Shown here: positions 1 to 6,780 of the stretch, piece by piece | Position numbering within the stretch: position 1 is the stretch's first letter | Layout of the letters: each line of letters opens with the position of its first letter | Assembly: GCA_903921135.1 (NCBI GenBank) | Contig: CAIXOY010000655.1 | Coordinates: 1-9,254, forward strand | Direction of reading: 5' to 3' | DNA length: 9,254 bases | Source of the DNA: an uncultured Gammaproteobacteria bacterium | GTDB lineage: Bacteria; Pseudomonadota; Gammaproteobacteria; Pseudomonadales; UBA5518 | Notes under the pieces: model-generated | Told to the model about the DNA's origin: nothing | Seen by the model: only the letters and a program-made list of their open reading frames with translations | Databases searched by the model: none | Translations under genes and position numbers: made by a program

Positions 1-72
1 CTTCTGCAGGATCGCGGAGGCTTCCTCCCCCGCCGGTGTGCCGGCAATGAACTCCGCAAGCGTGCTGTGCAT
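1..72 (-). CDS. glcF: Glycolate oxidase iron-sulfur subunit GlcF, N-terminal fragment
   Basis: Only the first 24 codons are present; the gene runs off the left edge. They read MHSTLAEFIAGTP followed by AGEEASAILQK, which matches the start of GlcF just before its first CxxCGxC iron-sulfur cluster motif (that motif itself is outside the window). GlcF is known as the 4Fe-4S ferredoxin-like subunit that carries electrons from the flavin subunits of glycolate oxidase toward the respiratory chain. The family is about 400 residues long, so nearly all of it is missing here. The ATG lies 7 bases after the glcE stop, and the GAGG that serves as ribosome binding site overlaps that stop codon, so translation is probably coupled to glcE. 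The call rests on the short N-terminus plus its position directly after glcD and glcE. Confidence 0.85.
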   Translation of the reverse strand, partial: MHSTLAEFIAGTPAGEEASAILQK

Positions 73-79
73 GTCGGCC

Positions 80-1135
80 TCAGAGTTCGCGGTAGAGACG
101 GCCCGGGTTCAGCACCCGGCGTGGATCGAAGACCTGCTTCACCTGTTGCTGCAGCGCGAGCATGCCCGGCGCGAGCGGCTGGAATGGGGAGTCCGTGCCG
201 GGGCTGCAATCGCTCGCGTGCCCACCCAGTTGCGCAGCGCGCGCGCGCACCAGCGTTGCATCCACGTCGCCGCAGAGCCAGCGTTGGGCGCCGCCCCAGT
301 CGATCAACTCGGCGGCATCCAGCGCGAGCGGTGCGGCTGTGGCGGGCAGAGACACGCGCCACACGCGGCGCGCGGCGCGGAAAAACGGCAAGCGCTGGTC
401 GCGCAGGTCCTGCCACCAGCGGGTGTCGGGCTCGAGGTCGCCGCCGAGTTCACGGGCGGCGCGGCCCACGGCACTGGCAGCGCCCTCCAGGCGCAGGCGC
501 AACACGCCGGCATCCCATGCCGCACCGCTCAGGGGAAGCGGTTTCGACCGCAGCGACTGCATGATCTGCATTGCCTGCAGCGGTTCACACTCACGCGCCA
601 GGCTCTGCTCGCACTCCGGCAGGGGCAGCAGTTTGACGGCGACATCGAGCACCACGCCGAGCGTGCCGTGAGAGCCGCACATCAGCCGGGATACGTCGTA
701 GCCCGCCACGTTCTTGATCACGCGCCCGCCGAAGCCGAGGCGCTGCCCCGTTCCGTCGATGCAGGCTACGCCCAGCACGAAATCCCGTGCCGCGCCCGCG
801 AAGGAGCGGCGCGGACCGGACTGGCCCGTGGCGATCGCGCCGCCCAGCGTGGCAGCCGGAGCCGCTCGCGGTGGCTCGAAGCCGAGCATCTGTCCACGTG
901 TGGCCAGCGTCTGCTCGAGTGCCAGCAGAGGCGTGCCGGCGCGGGCGCGGAGCACGAGTTCGGACGGCTCCCACTCGAGGATGCCGCAGTGTGCAGCGAG
1001 TTCCAGATCCTCTCCGACCACACTGCGTCCGGGACACTCCCGCGTGCCGCCGGCGCGGATGCGCAGCGCACGCCCCCAGCGGTGCGCCTCGAGGATGCGT
1101 TCGCGGATCTCTTCGCTGATGTCCGCGTCGTGCAT
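80..1135 (-). CDS. glcE: Glycolate oxidase FAD-binding subunit GlcE
   Basis: The product has 351 residues; E. coli GlcE has about 350. It is a flavin-binding subunit of the GlcDEF complex that oxidises glycolate to glyoxylate at the inner membrane. The N-terminal half has the PCMH-type FAD fold: an RAGGT stretch near residues 28-31, GPRR at 107-110, DFVLG at 118-122, KNVAGYDVSRL at 141-151 and GSHGTLGV at 154-161. The C-terminal half ends in DPRRVLNPGRLYREL, the usual GlcE end. I chose the ATG at 1133-1135 because it gives the family length and overlaps the glcD stop by one base (TGATG). The frame stays open about 59 codons further upstream, but that stretch lies inside glcD and is not expected to be translated. 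No strong Shine-Dalgarno sequence is seen, in line with translational coupling to glcD. Confidence 0.95.
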   Translation of the reverse strand: MHDADISEEIRERILEAHRWGRALRIRAGGTRECPGRSVVGEDLELAAHCGILEWEPSELVLRARAGTPLLALEQTLATRGQMLGFEPPRAAPAATLGGAIATGQSGPRRSFAGAARDFVLGVACIDGTGQRLGFGGRVIKNVAGYDVSRLMCGSHGTLGVVLDVAVKLLPLPECEQSLARECEPLQAMQIMQSLRSKPLPLSGAAWDAGVLRLRLEGAASAVGRAARELGGDLEPDTRWWQDLRDQRLPFFRAARRVWRVSLPATAAPLALDAAELIDWGGAQRWLCGDVDATLVRARAAQLGGHASDCSPGTDSPFQPLAPGMLALQQQVKQVFDPRRVLNPGRLYREL

Positions 1136-2631
1136 CAGAAGCGCTCGAGTTCGGGAAAGGGCAAGGCGCCGCCGTGCACGTGCATGCGCCGGCTCTCGGC
1201 GCAGCGCGCGAGCGTGGGAATGGCCTTGCCCGGATTGAGGAGCCCGGCCGGATCGAAAGCGCCCTTCAGCGCATGGAAGCGCTGCAGCTCGGGCTCTCCG
1301 AACTGCACGCACATCGCACCGAGTTTCTCGACGCCCACGCCATGCTCGCCGGTGACGGTGCCGCCCACTTCGACGCAGAAGGCAAGGATCTTCTCGCCCA
1401 GTTCCTCGGTGCGCTGCAGTTCACCGGGCTTGCCCGCGTCGTAAAGGATCAGCGGGTGCAGGTTGCCATCACCTGCATGGAAAACGTTCGCCACGGGGAG
1501 GCCGTACTCCTCGGAGAGCGCAGCGATGCGCAACAGCACATCCCCGAGTCTGGCGCGCGGTATGGTGCCGTCCATGCAGTAGTAGTCGGGGGCAAGACGA
1601 CCCACGGCAGGAAAGGCGCTCTTGCGCCCGGACCAGAGACGAAGCCGTTCAGCTTCGTCAGCCGCCACACGCAACTCCCCTGCACCCGCCTCACGCAGCA
1701 GCCCTTCCACCCGTGCGAGCTGGATTTGGGTTTCTTCCTCCGTGCCGTCCAGCTCGCAGAGCAACAGTGCAGCAGCATCCTCGGGGTAGCCCGCACGCGC
1801 AAAAGCCTCAGCGGCTCGGATGGCGAGCCCATCCATCATCTCGAGCCCCGCCGGCACGATCCCCGCGGCGATGATCGAGGCCACCGCATCGCCCGCACGC
1901 ACCGGCGAATCGAAGGTGGCGAGCAGCAGCCTGGCGCAAGGGGGCCGCGGCAGCAGGCGCACCGTGATCTCGACGATCACAGCGAGCAGCCCCTCGGATC
2001 CGCACAGCAAGGCGAGCAGGTCATAGCCCGGCGCATCGGGCGCATCCGCGCCGAGGCGAAGCCGGTCGCCGTTCATCAACACGACCTCCGCGGCGATCAC
2101 GTTGTGCACCGTGAGCCCGTACTTCAGGCAGTGCACACCGCCCGCGTTCTCGGCCACGTTGCCGCCGATGGAGCAGGCGATTTGCGAGGAGGGATCAGGG
2201 GCGTAATAGAGCCCGTGCGGCGCTGCCGCCTCGGAAATAGCGAGGTTTCGCACGCCCGGCTGCACGCGCGCCGTGCAGGCCACGGGATCGATGGACAGGA
2301 TGGCATCGAAGCGGGCCATCACCAGCAAAACGCCCCCAGCATGTGGCAGGGCACCGCCCGAGAGACCGGTACCGGCGCCACGCGCCACTACCGGGACGCC
2401 GCGCGCGCTGCAGTATCGCAGCAGCGCCTGCACCTCCTCGATCGAACGGGGAATCACCACGGCAAGAGGACGCTGGCGGTAGGCAGACAAACCGTCGCAT
2501 TCGTAAGGAGCGAGTTCGGCAGGTGTGGACAGAATGCTCGCCCGCGGCAGCAGCGCACGCAGACCGCGGCACAGCGCTGCCGCATCAGGGATGGCACTTG
2601 CATCAATGGGTGGGGAGAGATCCGTGTGCAC
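1135..2631 (-). CDS. glcD: Glycolate oxidase subunit GlcD (FAD-linked)
   Basis: The product has 498 residues; E. coli GlcD has 499 and a near-identical motif pattern. This is the main flavin subunit of glycolate oxidase, which turns glycolate into glyoxylate. The FAD-binding domain shows PYECDGLSAYR at 42-52, RGAGTGLSGGALP at 84-96, PDPSSQIACSIGGN from 146 and ENAGGVHCLKYGLT from 161. The C-terminal FAD-oxidase domain shows FHAGDGNLHP at 384-393 and GEHGVGVEK at 428-436. The protein ends in LPFPELERF, like E. coli GlcD. The start is a GTG at 2629-2631: an in-frame stop lies 11 codons upstream, no ATG comes between, and the next internal Met is inside the FAD domain. An AGGA 7 bases upstream is the likely ribosome binding site. 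It is the first gene of glcDEF. I see no convincing promoter in 2632-2740 and no glcC-type regulator in the window. Confidence 0.96.
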   Translation of the reverse strand: MHTDLSPPIDASAIPDAAALCRGLRALLPRASILSTPAELAPYECDGLSAYRQRPLAVVIPRSIEEVQALLRYCSARGVPVVARGAGTGLSGGALPHAGGVLLVMARFDAILSIDPVACTARVQPGVRNLAISEAAAPHGLYYAPDPSSQIACSIGGNVAENAGGVHCLKYGLTVHNVIAAEVVLMNGDRLRLGADAPDAPGYDLLALLCGSEGLLAVIVEITVRLLPRPPCARLLLATFDSPVRAGDAVASIIAAGIVPAGLEMMDGLAIRAAEAFARAGYPEDAAALLLCELDGTEEETQIQLARVEGLLREAGAGELRVAADEAERLRLWSGRKSAFPAVGRLAPDYYCMDGTIPRARLGDVLLRIAALSEEYGLPVANVFHAGDGNLHPLILYDAGKPGELQRTEELGEKILAFCVEVGGTVTGEHGVGVEKLGAMCVQFGEPELQRFHALKGAFDPAGLLNPGKAIPTLARCAESRRMHVHGGALPFPELERF

Positions 2632-2638
2632 AGGACAA

Positions 2639-2642
2639 TCCT
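2639..2642 (-). promoter_or_regulatory. Ribosome binding site of glcD, inside a small hairpin
   Basis: On the minus strand AGGA lies 7 bases before the GTG start of glcD. It pairs with TCCT directly before the start codon: CAGGA-TTG-TCCTG is a perfect 5-base inverted repeat at 2631-2643 with a 3-base loop. The site supports the GTG start. Whether the short stem matters for translation is unknown. Confidence 0.45.
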
Positions 2643-2740
2643 GGAAGCCCAGAACCGGAGACTATCCCAGCCCGTCGCCCGCTCCAATGGCCTGCATTTG
2701 AAACCCCGACAACAGAAGCATTCCATCAGGGCAGAAACGC

Positions 2741-2766
2741 AAAAGGCGCCGTCTGTGGCGCCTTTT
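2741..2766 (-). terminator. Intrinsic terminator of the tRNA-Ala gene
   Basis: AAAAGGCGCC and GGCGCCTTTT form a perfect 10-base inverted repeat around a 6-base loop, starting 9 bases after the encoded CCA of the tRNA. On the minus strand the 3' arm ends in TTTT and is followed by GCGTTTC, a usable though short U-tract. The symmetric A and T ends mean it could stop transcription from either side. It separates the tRNA unit from glcDEF. Confidence 0.8.
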
Positions 2767-2775
2767 ACGGAAGGG

Positions 2776-2851
2776 TGGTGGAGCCAGGCGGGATCGAACC
2801 GCCGACCTCCTGCATGCCATGCAGGCGCTCTCCCAGCTGAGCTATGACCCC
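2776..2851 (-). tRNA. tRNA-Ala, anticodon GGC
   Basis: A 76-base gene with encoded CCA. The acceptor arms GGGGTCA and TGGCTCC pair throughout and include the G3:U70 wobble that is the identity signal for alanyl-tRNA synthetase. The anticodon arm is CCTGC-ATGGCAT-GCAGG, placing GGC at positions 34-36, which reads GCC and GCU alanine codons. The D-arm (AGCTCAGCTGGGAGAGC) and the T-arm with GGTTCGATCC are standard, and the discriminator base is A73. It is a single-tRNA unit: no second tRNA is seen between it and its terminator. It is transcribed on the minus strand, the same direction as glcDEF. Confidence 0.98.
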
Positions 2852-2864
2852 TTCGGGAGCGCGA

Positions 2865-2893
2865 ATTCTGGTGGGGCATCCTGCGTCTGTCAA
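2865..2893 (-). promoter_or_regulatory. Sigma70-type promoter of tRNA-Ala
   Basis: On the minus strand a perfect TTGACA -35 box (2888-2893) is followed after exactly 17 bases by CAGAAT (2865-2870; 4 of 6 to TATAAT). The sequence after the -10 box is TCGCGCTCCCG, a GC-rich discriminator typical of stable-RNA promoters that are switched off by ppGpp in the stringent response. The predicted start lies a few bases before the mature tRNA 5' end. Stringent control is inferred from the discriminator, not shown. Confidence 0.75.
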
Positions 2894-2922
2894 CATCAGA
2901 CATCAGCGAAGAAGCACATCAG
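2893..2922. repeat. Three copies of the heptamer ACATCAG upstream of the tRNA promoter
   Basis: ACATCAG occurs at 2893-2899, 2900-2906 and 2916-2922. The first and third copies extend to the identical 10-mer ACATCAGACA, 23 bases apart. The array abuts and overlaps by one base the -35 box of tRNA-Ala and lies between that promoter and the divergent dehydrogenase gene. It could be an upstream activation site or an operator for either side; no known regulator is recognised. Confidence 0.5.
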
Positions 2923-2988
2923 ACACTGGCCCGGCGCACGCCGCGTTGTTAGCCTCGACTCCCACGTGAAAATCCGGAGCATGCAGTC

Positions 2989-3780
2989 ATGGGAATCCTC
3001 GATCTCTTCCGGCTGGACGGCAAGGTCGCGATCATCACCGGTGCAGGGCGCGGCATCGGCGCCGCCTGCGCCAAAGCCTTCGCGGAAGCAGGCGCACGCG
3101 TGGTCGTTGCGGCACGCACCATCGAGCAGATAGAGGCCGCGGCCGAGACCATCCGCGCCGCGGGCGGCACCGCCATCGCCGTGCCCTGCGACGTCATGAA
3201 AGAAGAGCAGCTGGAAGCACTGGTCAAAGCCGCACTGGAGGCCTTCGGTCGCATCGATATCGTGGTGAACAACGCAGGCGGCTCGCGCCCCGGGCCGGCC
3301 CTGCACACCAGCACGGCCGATCTGGTGAATGCATTCCGCTTCAACGTGGGCACGGCCTTCGCGCTGTCACGCATCGCGGCGCCGCGCATGGTCGAGACCG
3401 CAGGCGGCGGCTCGATCATCAACATTTCCTCGGTGGCGGGGAACATTCCGTCCGCAGGTTTCGCGGCTTACGGCACTGCCAAGGGCGCGCTCAGCATGCT
3501 CACGCGGGAACTCGCGCAGGAGTTCGCACCGAAGATCCGTGTGAATGCGATCGCGGTGGGCTCCACGCGCACCGAGGCGCTGCAGACCGTGCTGAACGCC
3601 GAGATCGAGTCGCAGATGGTGCGACTCACTCCCATGGGGCGGCTGGGCGAGGTGGAAGACATCTCGGCCTGCGCGCTTTACCTCGCTGCGCCGGCCTCGG
3701 CTTATCTGACCGGCGACATCATCGGCGTGAACGGCGGGCTGCTGTCACTCAACCTGCCGATGCCTCGCGCCTTCGGCTGA
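2989..3780 (+). CDS. Short-chain dehydrogenase/reductase (classical SDR), substrate unknown
   Basis: The 263-residue product is a classical SDR oxidoreductase of typical length. It shows the cofactor motif TGAGRGIG at 17-24, NNAG at 94-97, the active-site Asn119, Ser148 in NISSVAG, and YGTAK with Tyr161 and Lys165, so the catalytic tetrad is complete. The second beta strand (VVVAAR, 38-43) lacks the acidic residue that marks NAD preference and has Arg43, which suggests NADP(H). From memory the overall pattern, including NNAGG and LTPMGRLGEVEDI, resembles 7-alpha-hydroxysteroid dehydrogenase and FabG-like enzymes, but the substrate cannot be read from sequence. The ATG follows a GGAG 9 bases upstream. 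It is a single-gene unit, divergent from tRNA-Ala and convergent with gltX, so the neighbours give no pathway. No signal peptide or membrane segment is seen; it should be cytosolic. Confidence 0.93.
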   Translation: MGILDLFRLDGKVAIITGAGRGIGAACAKAFAEAGARVVVAARTIEQIEAAAETIRAAGGTAIAVPCDVMKEEQLEALVKAALEAFGRIDIVVNNAGGSRPGPALHTSTADLVNAFRFNVGTAFALSRIAAPRMVETAGGGSIINISSVAGNIPSAGFAAYGTAKGALSMLTRELAQEFAPKIRVNAIAVGSTRTEALQTVLNAEIESQMVRLTPMGRLGEVEDISACALYLAAPASAYLTGDIIGVNGGLLSLNLPMPRAFG

Positions 3781-3813
3781 GGCCGCAGCTCACATCCGTG
3801 CACGTGCAAATGG

Positions 3814-3854
3814 CGATGCCTGAGCCCGGGGCATCCCCACGGGCTCAGGCATCG
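3814..3854. terminator. Long hairpin between the SDR gene and gltX, likely bidirectional terminator
   Basis: CGATGCCTGAGCCC at 3814-3827 and its complement at 3841-3854 form a perfect 14-base stem, and one further G-C pair inside narrows the loop. It lies in the 64-base gap between the two convergent genes but also covers the gltX stop codon (3845-3847) and its last three sense codons. Neither side has a long T-run: the gltX side continues GCCATTTGC, the SDR side is GC-rich. It may therefore act as an RNA 3'-end stabiliser or a transcription barrier rather than a classical U-tract terminator. Confidence 0.65.
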
Positions 3855-5350
3855 GCCTCGCTCTCTGCCGCGCGCCCCAGCGCGGCATAGGCTTTTTCGA
3901 CGTCCTTCAGTTTTTTCTTCGACACACCGCCCAGCGTTTCTATCGCGTGCCGCACGCGGGCGCGCGCGAGATCAGAGCCCAGCATGTGCATCGAGTCGAT
4001 CACCGAAATGGTCGCCGAGGTGCCCGCGATGGCGATGAACAGAGGCGCAAGGAAATCACGGATCTTGAGGCCCATTTCCTCGGCGAGTGTCTTCATGGCG
4101 AGGAAGATCCCGTCACGCTCCCACGGCGTGACGCTCTCGAGCCGCCACTGCGTGAACTGCAATTGCCGGAGCAGCGCGTCGCGATCCGTCCAGGCAGCGA
4201 AATGCGCTTCCGTGAGCGGCATCATCCCGGAAGCCAGAAACGCCGCTGCCGGCGCGAAGTCGCTCAGGCGCTCCATGCGCGGCTGCAGGTGCGGCAACAC
4301 CCGCATCAGGTTCTCGCGGTTCAGCGCCCACTCCTGCAGGCGATCGGCGAGTTGCCCGAGGCTCAGGTTTTCGCGGATCCACAGCGCGTTCAGCCAGTCG
4401 AGTTTCGCGAGATCGAAGACCGGCCCGCCGAGCGATACACGGGCGATGTCGAAGGCGGCGCGCATCTCGGCCAGCGTGAACTTCTCGCGCTCGTCGGGCA
4501 TCGACCAGCCCATGCGGCCGAGATAGTTCAGCAGCGCCTCGGGCAGGTAGCCCATGCGGCGGTAGTACAGGATGCTGGTCGGGTTCTTGCGCTTCGAGAG
4601 CTTGCTCTTGTCCGGGTTGCGCAGCAGAGGCATGTGACACAGCGCAGGCATCTGCCAGCCGAAATACGAGTAGAGCAACATGTGCTTGGGCGCGGAGTTG
4701 ATCCACTCCTCTCCCCGCAGCACGTGCGTGATCTCCATCAGGTGATCGTCCACGACGTTGGCGAGGTGGTAGGTGGGCATGCCGTCTGCCTTCAGCAGCA
4801 CCTGCATATCGACCTGCGACCACTCGATGCTGATCTCGCCGCGCAGCATGTCCTGCACCACGCACACGCCTTCGCGCGGGACTTTCATGCGCACCACATG
4901 GGGCTCGCCCGCGGCGACGCGACGCTTCAGCTCTTCAGCATCGAGCGAGAGGCAGTGGCCGTCGTAGCCCGGCGTCTGCTGCGCGGCCTGCTGCTCGCGC
5001 CGCAGCGCATCGAGGCGCTCGGCCGTGCAGAAGCAGCGGAAGGCATGACCACTTTCGAGCAACATGTCGGCGTGCTGGCGATAGATCCCACCGCGCTCGC
5101 TCTGGCGGTAAGGCGCGTGCGGACCACCCACGTCCGGGCCCTCGTCCCACTCGAGACCCAGCCAGCGCAGCGAGGCAAGGATGGCGGCCTCGGACTCGGC
5201 CGTGCTGCGCTGCTGGTCGGTGTCCTCGATGCGGAGAATGAAGGTGCCGCCGTGCTGGCGGGCGAAACAGAGATTGAAGAGCGCGATGTAGGCCGTGCCT
5301 ACGTGCGGATCGCCGGTGGGCGAGGGAGCGATGCGGGTGCGGACGTTCAT
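3845..5350 (-). CDS. gltX: Glutamyl-tRNA synthetase
   Basis: The 501-residue product is a class I synthetase that charges tRNA-Glu with glutamate in the cytosol. The HIGH-type signature is in PTGDPHVGTA (11-20, with His16-Val-Gly-Thr19), LRIEDTD is at 39-45, and the KMSKS-type loop is KLSKR at 250-254. Stretches such as LNYLGRMGWSMPDEREKFTL (274-293) match, from memory, Pseudomonas GltX almost word for word. The length is close to pseudomonad enzymes (about 490) and longer than E. coli (471). The zinc-site spacing C106-x-C108-x24-C133 is kept, but the expected fourth ligand, His two residues later, is Ser135. The ATG gives the standard start MNVRTRIAPSPTG. A TATAAT lies about 33 bases upstream. 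The gene follows the beta-CASP nuclease gene by 60 bases on the same strand but probably has its own promoter. Confidence 0.98.
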   Translation of the reverse strand: MNVRTRIAPSPTGDPHVGTAYIALFNLCFARQHGGTFILRIEDTDQQRSTAESEAAILASLRWLGLEWDEGPDVGGPHAPYRQSERGGIYRQHADMLLESGHAFRCFCTAERLDALRREQQAAQQTPGYDGHCLSLDAEELKRRVAAGEPHVVRMKVPREGVCVVQDMLRGEISIEWSQVDMQVLLKADGMPTYHLANVVDDHLMEITHVLRGEEWINSAPKHMLLYSYFGWQMPALCHMPLLRNPDKSKLSKRKNPTSILYYRRMGYLPEALLNYLGRMGWSMPDEREKFTLAEMRAAFDIARVSLGGPVFDLAKLDWLNALWIRENLSLGQLADRLQEWALNRENLMRVLPHLQPRMERLSDFAPAAAFLASGMMPLTEAHFAAWTDRDALLRQLQFTQWRLESVTPWERDGIFLAMKTLAEEMGLKIRDFLAPLFIAIAGTSATISVIDSMHMLGSDLARARVRHAIETLGGVSKKKLKDVEKAYAALGRAAESEADA

Positions 5351-5375
5351 GCGGTGTTCCGGGCACAGGCGGGAA

Positions 5376-5398
5376 GGCCGCGATTATAGACCGCGGCC
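5376..5398 (-). promoter_or_regulatory. Probable gltX promoter -10 box embedded in an inverted repeat
   Basis: A perfect TATAAT on the minus strand (5383-5388) lies about 33 bases before the gltX ATG, which would give a leader of roughly 25 bases. No good -35 box is found at 16 to 18 bases. The box sits in the 9-base centre of a perfect 7-base inverted repeat, GGCCGCG (5376-5382) and CGCGGCC (5392-5398). The repeat could be an operator, or a hairpin at the 3' end of the upstream nuclease transcript, whose stop is at 5411-5413. Confidence 0.5.
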
Positions 5399-5410
5399 CG
5401 CGTGCGGCAC

Positions 5411-6769
5411 TCAGTCGAGCGTGGCCTCGTCGCGGTACTCGGGCACGCTCGCCTGCCAGCCCAGTTCGTCCTGTATGCGCAACCGCAGCGCATCGGCAGC
5501 GGCAGGTTCGCCATGGGTGACGAAGGTGTGGCGCGGTGGCGCCGGAAAGCGCCGCATCCACGCGATCAGTTCGTTGGCATCGGCGTGCGCCGAGAGCGCG
5601 TCCAGCGAATGCACTTCGGCCCGCACGGGAAACCAGGCACCGTGGATCTTGATCTGCGGCGCCCCGGCCACCATGGCAGCACCCCGCGTGCCCGGCGCCT
5701 GGAAACCCACGAAGGCCACGCTGTTGCGGTGATCGCCGACGAGGGACTTCAGGTGGTGCAGCACGCGCCCGCCGCTCGCCATGCCACTCGCCGAGATGAT
5801 CACGCAGGGATAGGTGTTGCGCGTGAGCGCCTGCGATTCCTCCACGGTGCGCACGCGGATGGTGCCGGCATCGATCGCCTCGCAGTCGGCGCGCCCGAGC
5901 CTGTGCTCCTCGGGATGCGCGCAGAAGATCTCGGTCGCACGTATCGCCATGGGACTGTTCAGGTACACAGGTATATCAGGGATCGCGTTGCGGGCCTTCA
6001 GGCGCTGCAGGATGTGCAACACCAGCTGCGCGCGCCCCACCGCAAAGGCGGGAATCAGCACGATGCCACCACGCCCGATGGTCTTGTTGATCAGCGTGCC
6101 GAAGGCCTGCTCCGCATCGATCACCTCGTGCACGCGATCGCCGTAAGTCGATTCCACCACGAGGTAATCGGCCGCGGGTGGCGCGTCCGGGGCGCGTGTC
6201 AGAGGATCATTGGAGCGACCCAGATCACCGCTGAAGACGACCCGCCTTTGACCGTCGTCCAGCAGCAGGCTGCAGGCGCCGAGAATGTGGCCTGCGGGCA
6301 CGAACTGCATCTGCAACCCCTTCGCGAAGGGATGCATCAACCCGGTGTCCACCACTCGGAACTGTTTCAACACGCGGCGCGCATCGTCCTCCGTGAACAG
6401 CGGCTCCGCGGGGCTGTGGCGGCTGAAGTGCTTGCGGTTGGCGTAGCGCGCATCCTCTTCCTGCAGGAAACCCGCATCGGGCAGCAGCACTTTGCAAAGG
6501 TCGAGCGTGGCGGCACTGCAGTACACCGGCCCGCGATAGCCTTGGCGGTGGAGTGCGGGCAGGAACCCGCTGTGGTCCACGTGCGCGTGGGTGAGCGCGA
6601 CGGCATCGATCGAGGTCACAGGCACCGGCAGCGGCTGCCGGTTGCGCAGCCGGAGGTTCTTCACGCCCTGGTAGAGGCCGCAATCGACCAGCACCTGCGA
6701 GCCGTTCGCCGACACCAGATAGCGCGAGCCTGTAACCGTTTGCGCCGCACCCAGAAACTGGACTCTCAT
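5411..6769 (-). CDS. Metallo-beta-lactamase fold beta-CASP RNase (CPSF73/Ysh1-like)
   Basis: The 452-residue product is a two-metal nuclease of the beta-CASP branch. Seen motifs: TVTGS at 11-15; the zinc signature HAHVDH at 61-66; His161 in PAGHILGA; Asp182 in FSGDLGR; Glu206 in VESTYGDR (motif A); PAFAVGRAQ at 240-248; SPMA at 272-275; His338 in GGRVLHHL (motif B); and His395 in LSAHAD (motif C). All metal and catalytic positions are present. A His at motif C is typical of the RNA-acting members, so RNA is the likely substrate; endo- or exonuclease mode cannot be told. No KH domain or signal peptide is seen, so it is probably cytosolic. The start is fixed by a GGAGGAG just upstream of the ATG at 6767-6769; the frame is open 14 codons further but without a comparable site. 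It is divergent from the phosphorylase gene and 60 bases upstream of gltX. Confidence 0.93.
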   Translation of the reverse strand: MRVQFLGAAQTVTGSRYLVSANGSQVLVDCGLYQGVKNLRLRNRQPLPVPVTSIDAVALTHAHVDHSGFLPALHRQGYRGPVYCSAATLDLCKVLLPDAGFLQEEDARYANRKHFSRHSPAEPLFTEDDARRVLKQFRVVDTGLMHPFAKGLQMQFVPAGHILGACSLLLDDGQRRVVFSGDLGRSNDPLTRAPDAPPAADYLVVESTYGDRVHEVIDAEQAFGTLINKTIGRGGIVLIPAFAVGRAQLVLHILQRLKARNAIPDIPVYLNSPMAIRATEIFCAHPEEHRLGRADCEAIDAGTIRVRTVEESQALTRNTYPCVIISASGMASGGRVLHHLKSLVGDHRNSVAFVGFQAPGTRGAAMVAGAPQIKIHGAWFPVRAEVHSLDALSAHADANELIAWMRRFPAPPRHTFVTHGEPAAADALRLRIQDELGWQASVPEYRDEATLD

Positions 6770-6773
6770 ATCG

Positions 6774-6780
6774 CTCCTCC
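6774..6780 (-). promoter_or_regulatory. Ribosome binding site of the beta-CASP nuclease gene
   Basis: GGAGGAG on the minus strand, 4 bases before the ATG at 6767-6769 (the GGAGG core is 6 bases away). It is the strongest Shine-Dalgarno sequence in the window and decides the start over an ATG 14 codons upstream. Confidence 0.8.

Noticed and set aside
1136..1312. A 59-codon N-terminal extension of GlcE
   Set aside because: It would lie wholly inside glcD and exceed the family length; the ATG overlapping the glcD stop fits better.
2632..2740. A promoter for glcDEF between the tRNA terminator and glcD
   Set aside because: TTGTCG and GATAGT-like hexamers can be found, but no pair has an acceptable spacer and match, so none is annotated. 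A promoter is still expected here because the terminator cuts off the tRNA transcript.
2811..2825. TGCATGCCATGCAGG palindrome as a protein binding site
   Set aside because: It is the anticodon stem-loop of tRNA-Ala.
1174..2847. Long open frame on the plus strand opposite glcD (557 codons)
   Set aside because: It lies antisense to a certain glcD, runs on into the tRNA gene, and its translation shows no recognisable domain. Long antisense frames are expected at this base composition.
2894..2988. A promoter for the SDR gene
   Set aside because: TTGTTA near 2946 and AAAATC near 2968 are about 17 bases apart but match the consensus too weakly to annotate.
3947..5389. Long open frame on the plus strand opposite gltX (480 codons)
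   Set aside because: It is antisense to gltX with a low-complexity translation rich in His, Arg and Ala; no family is recognised.
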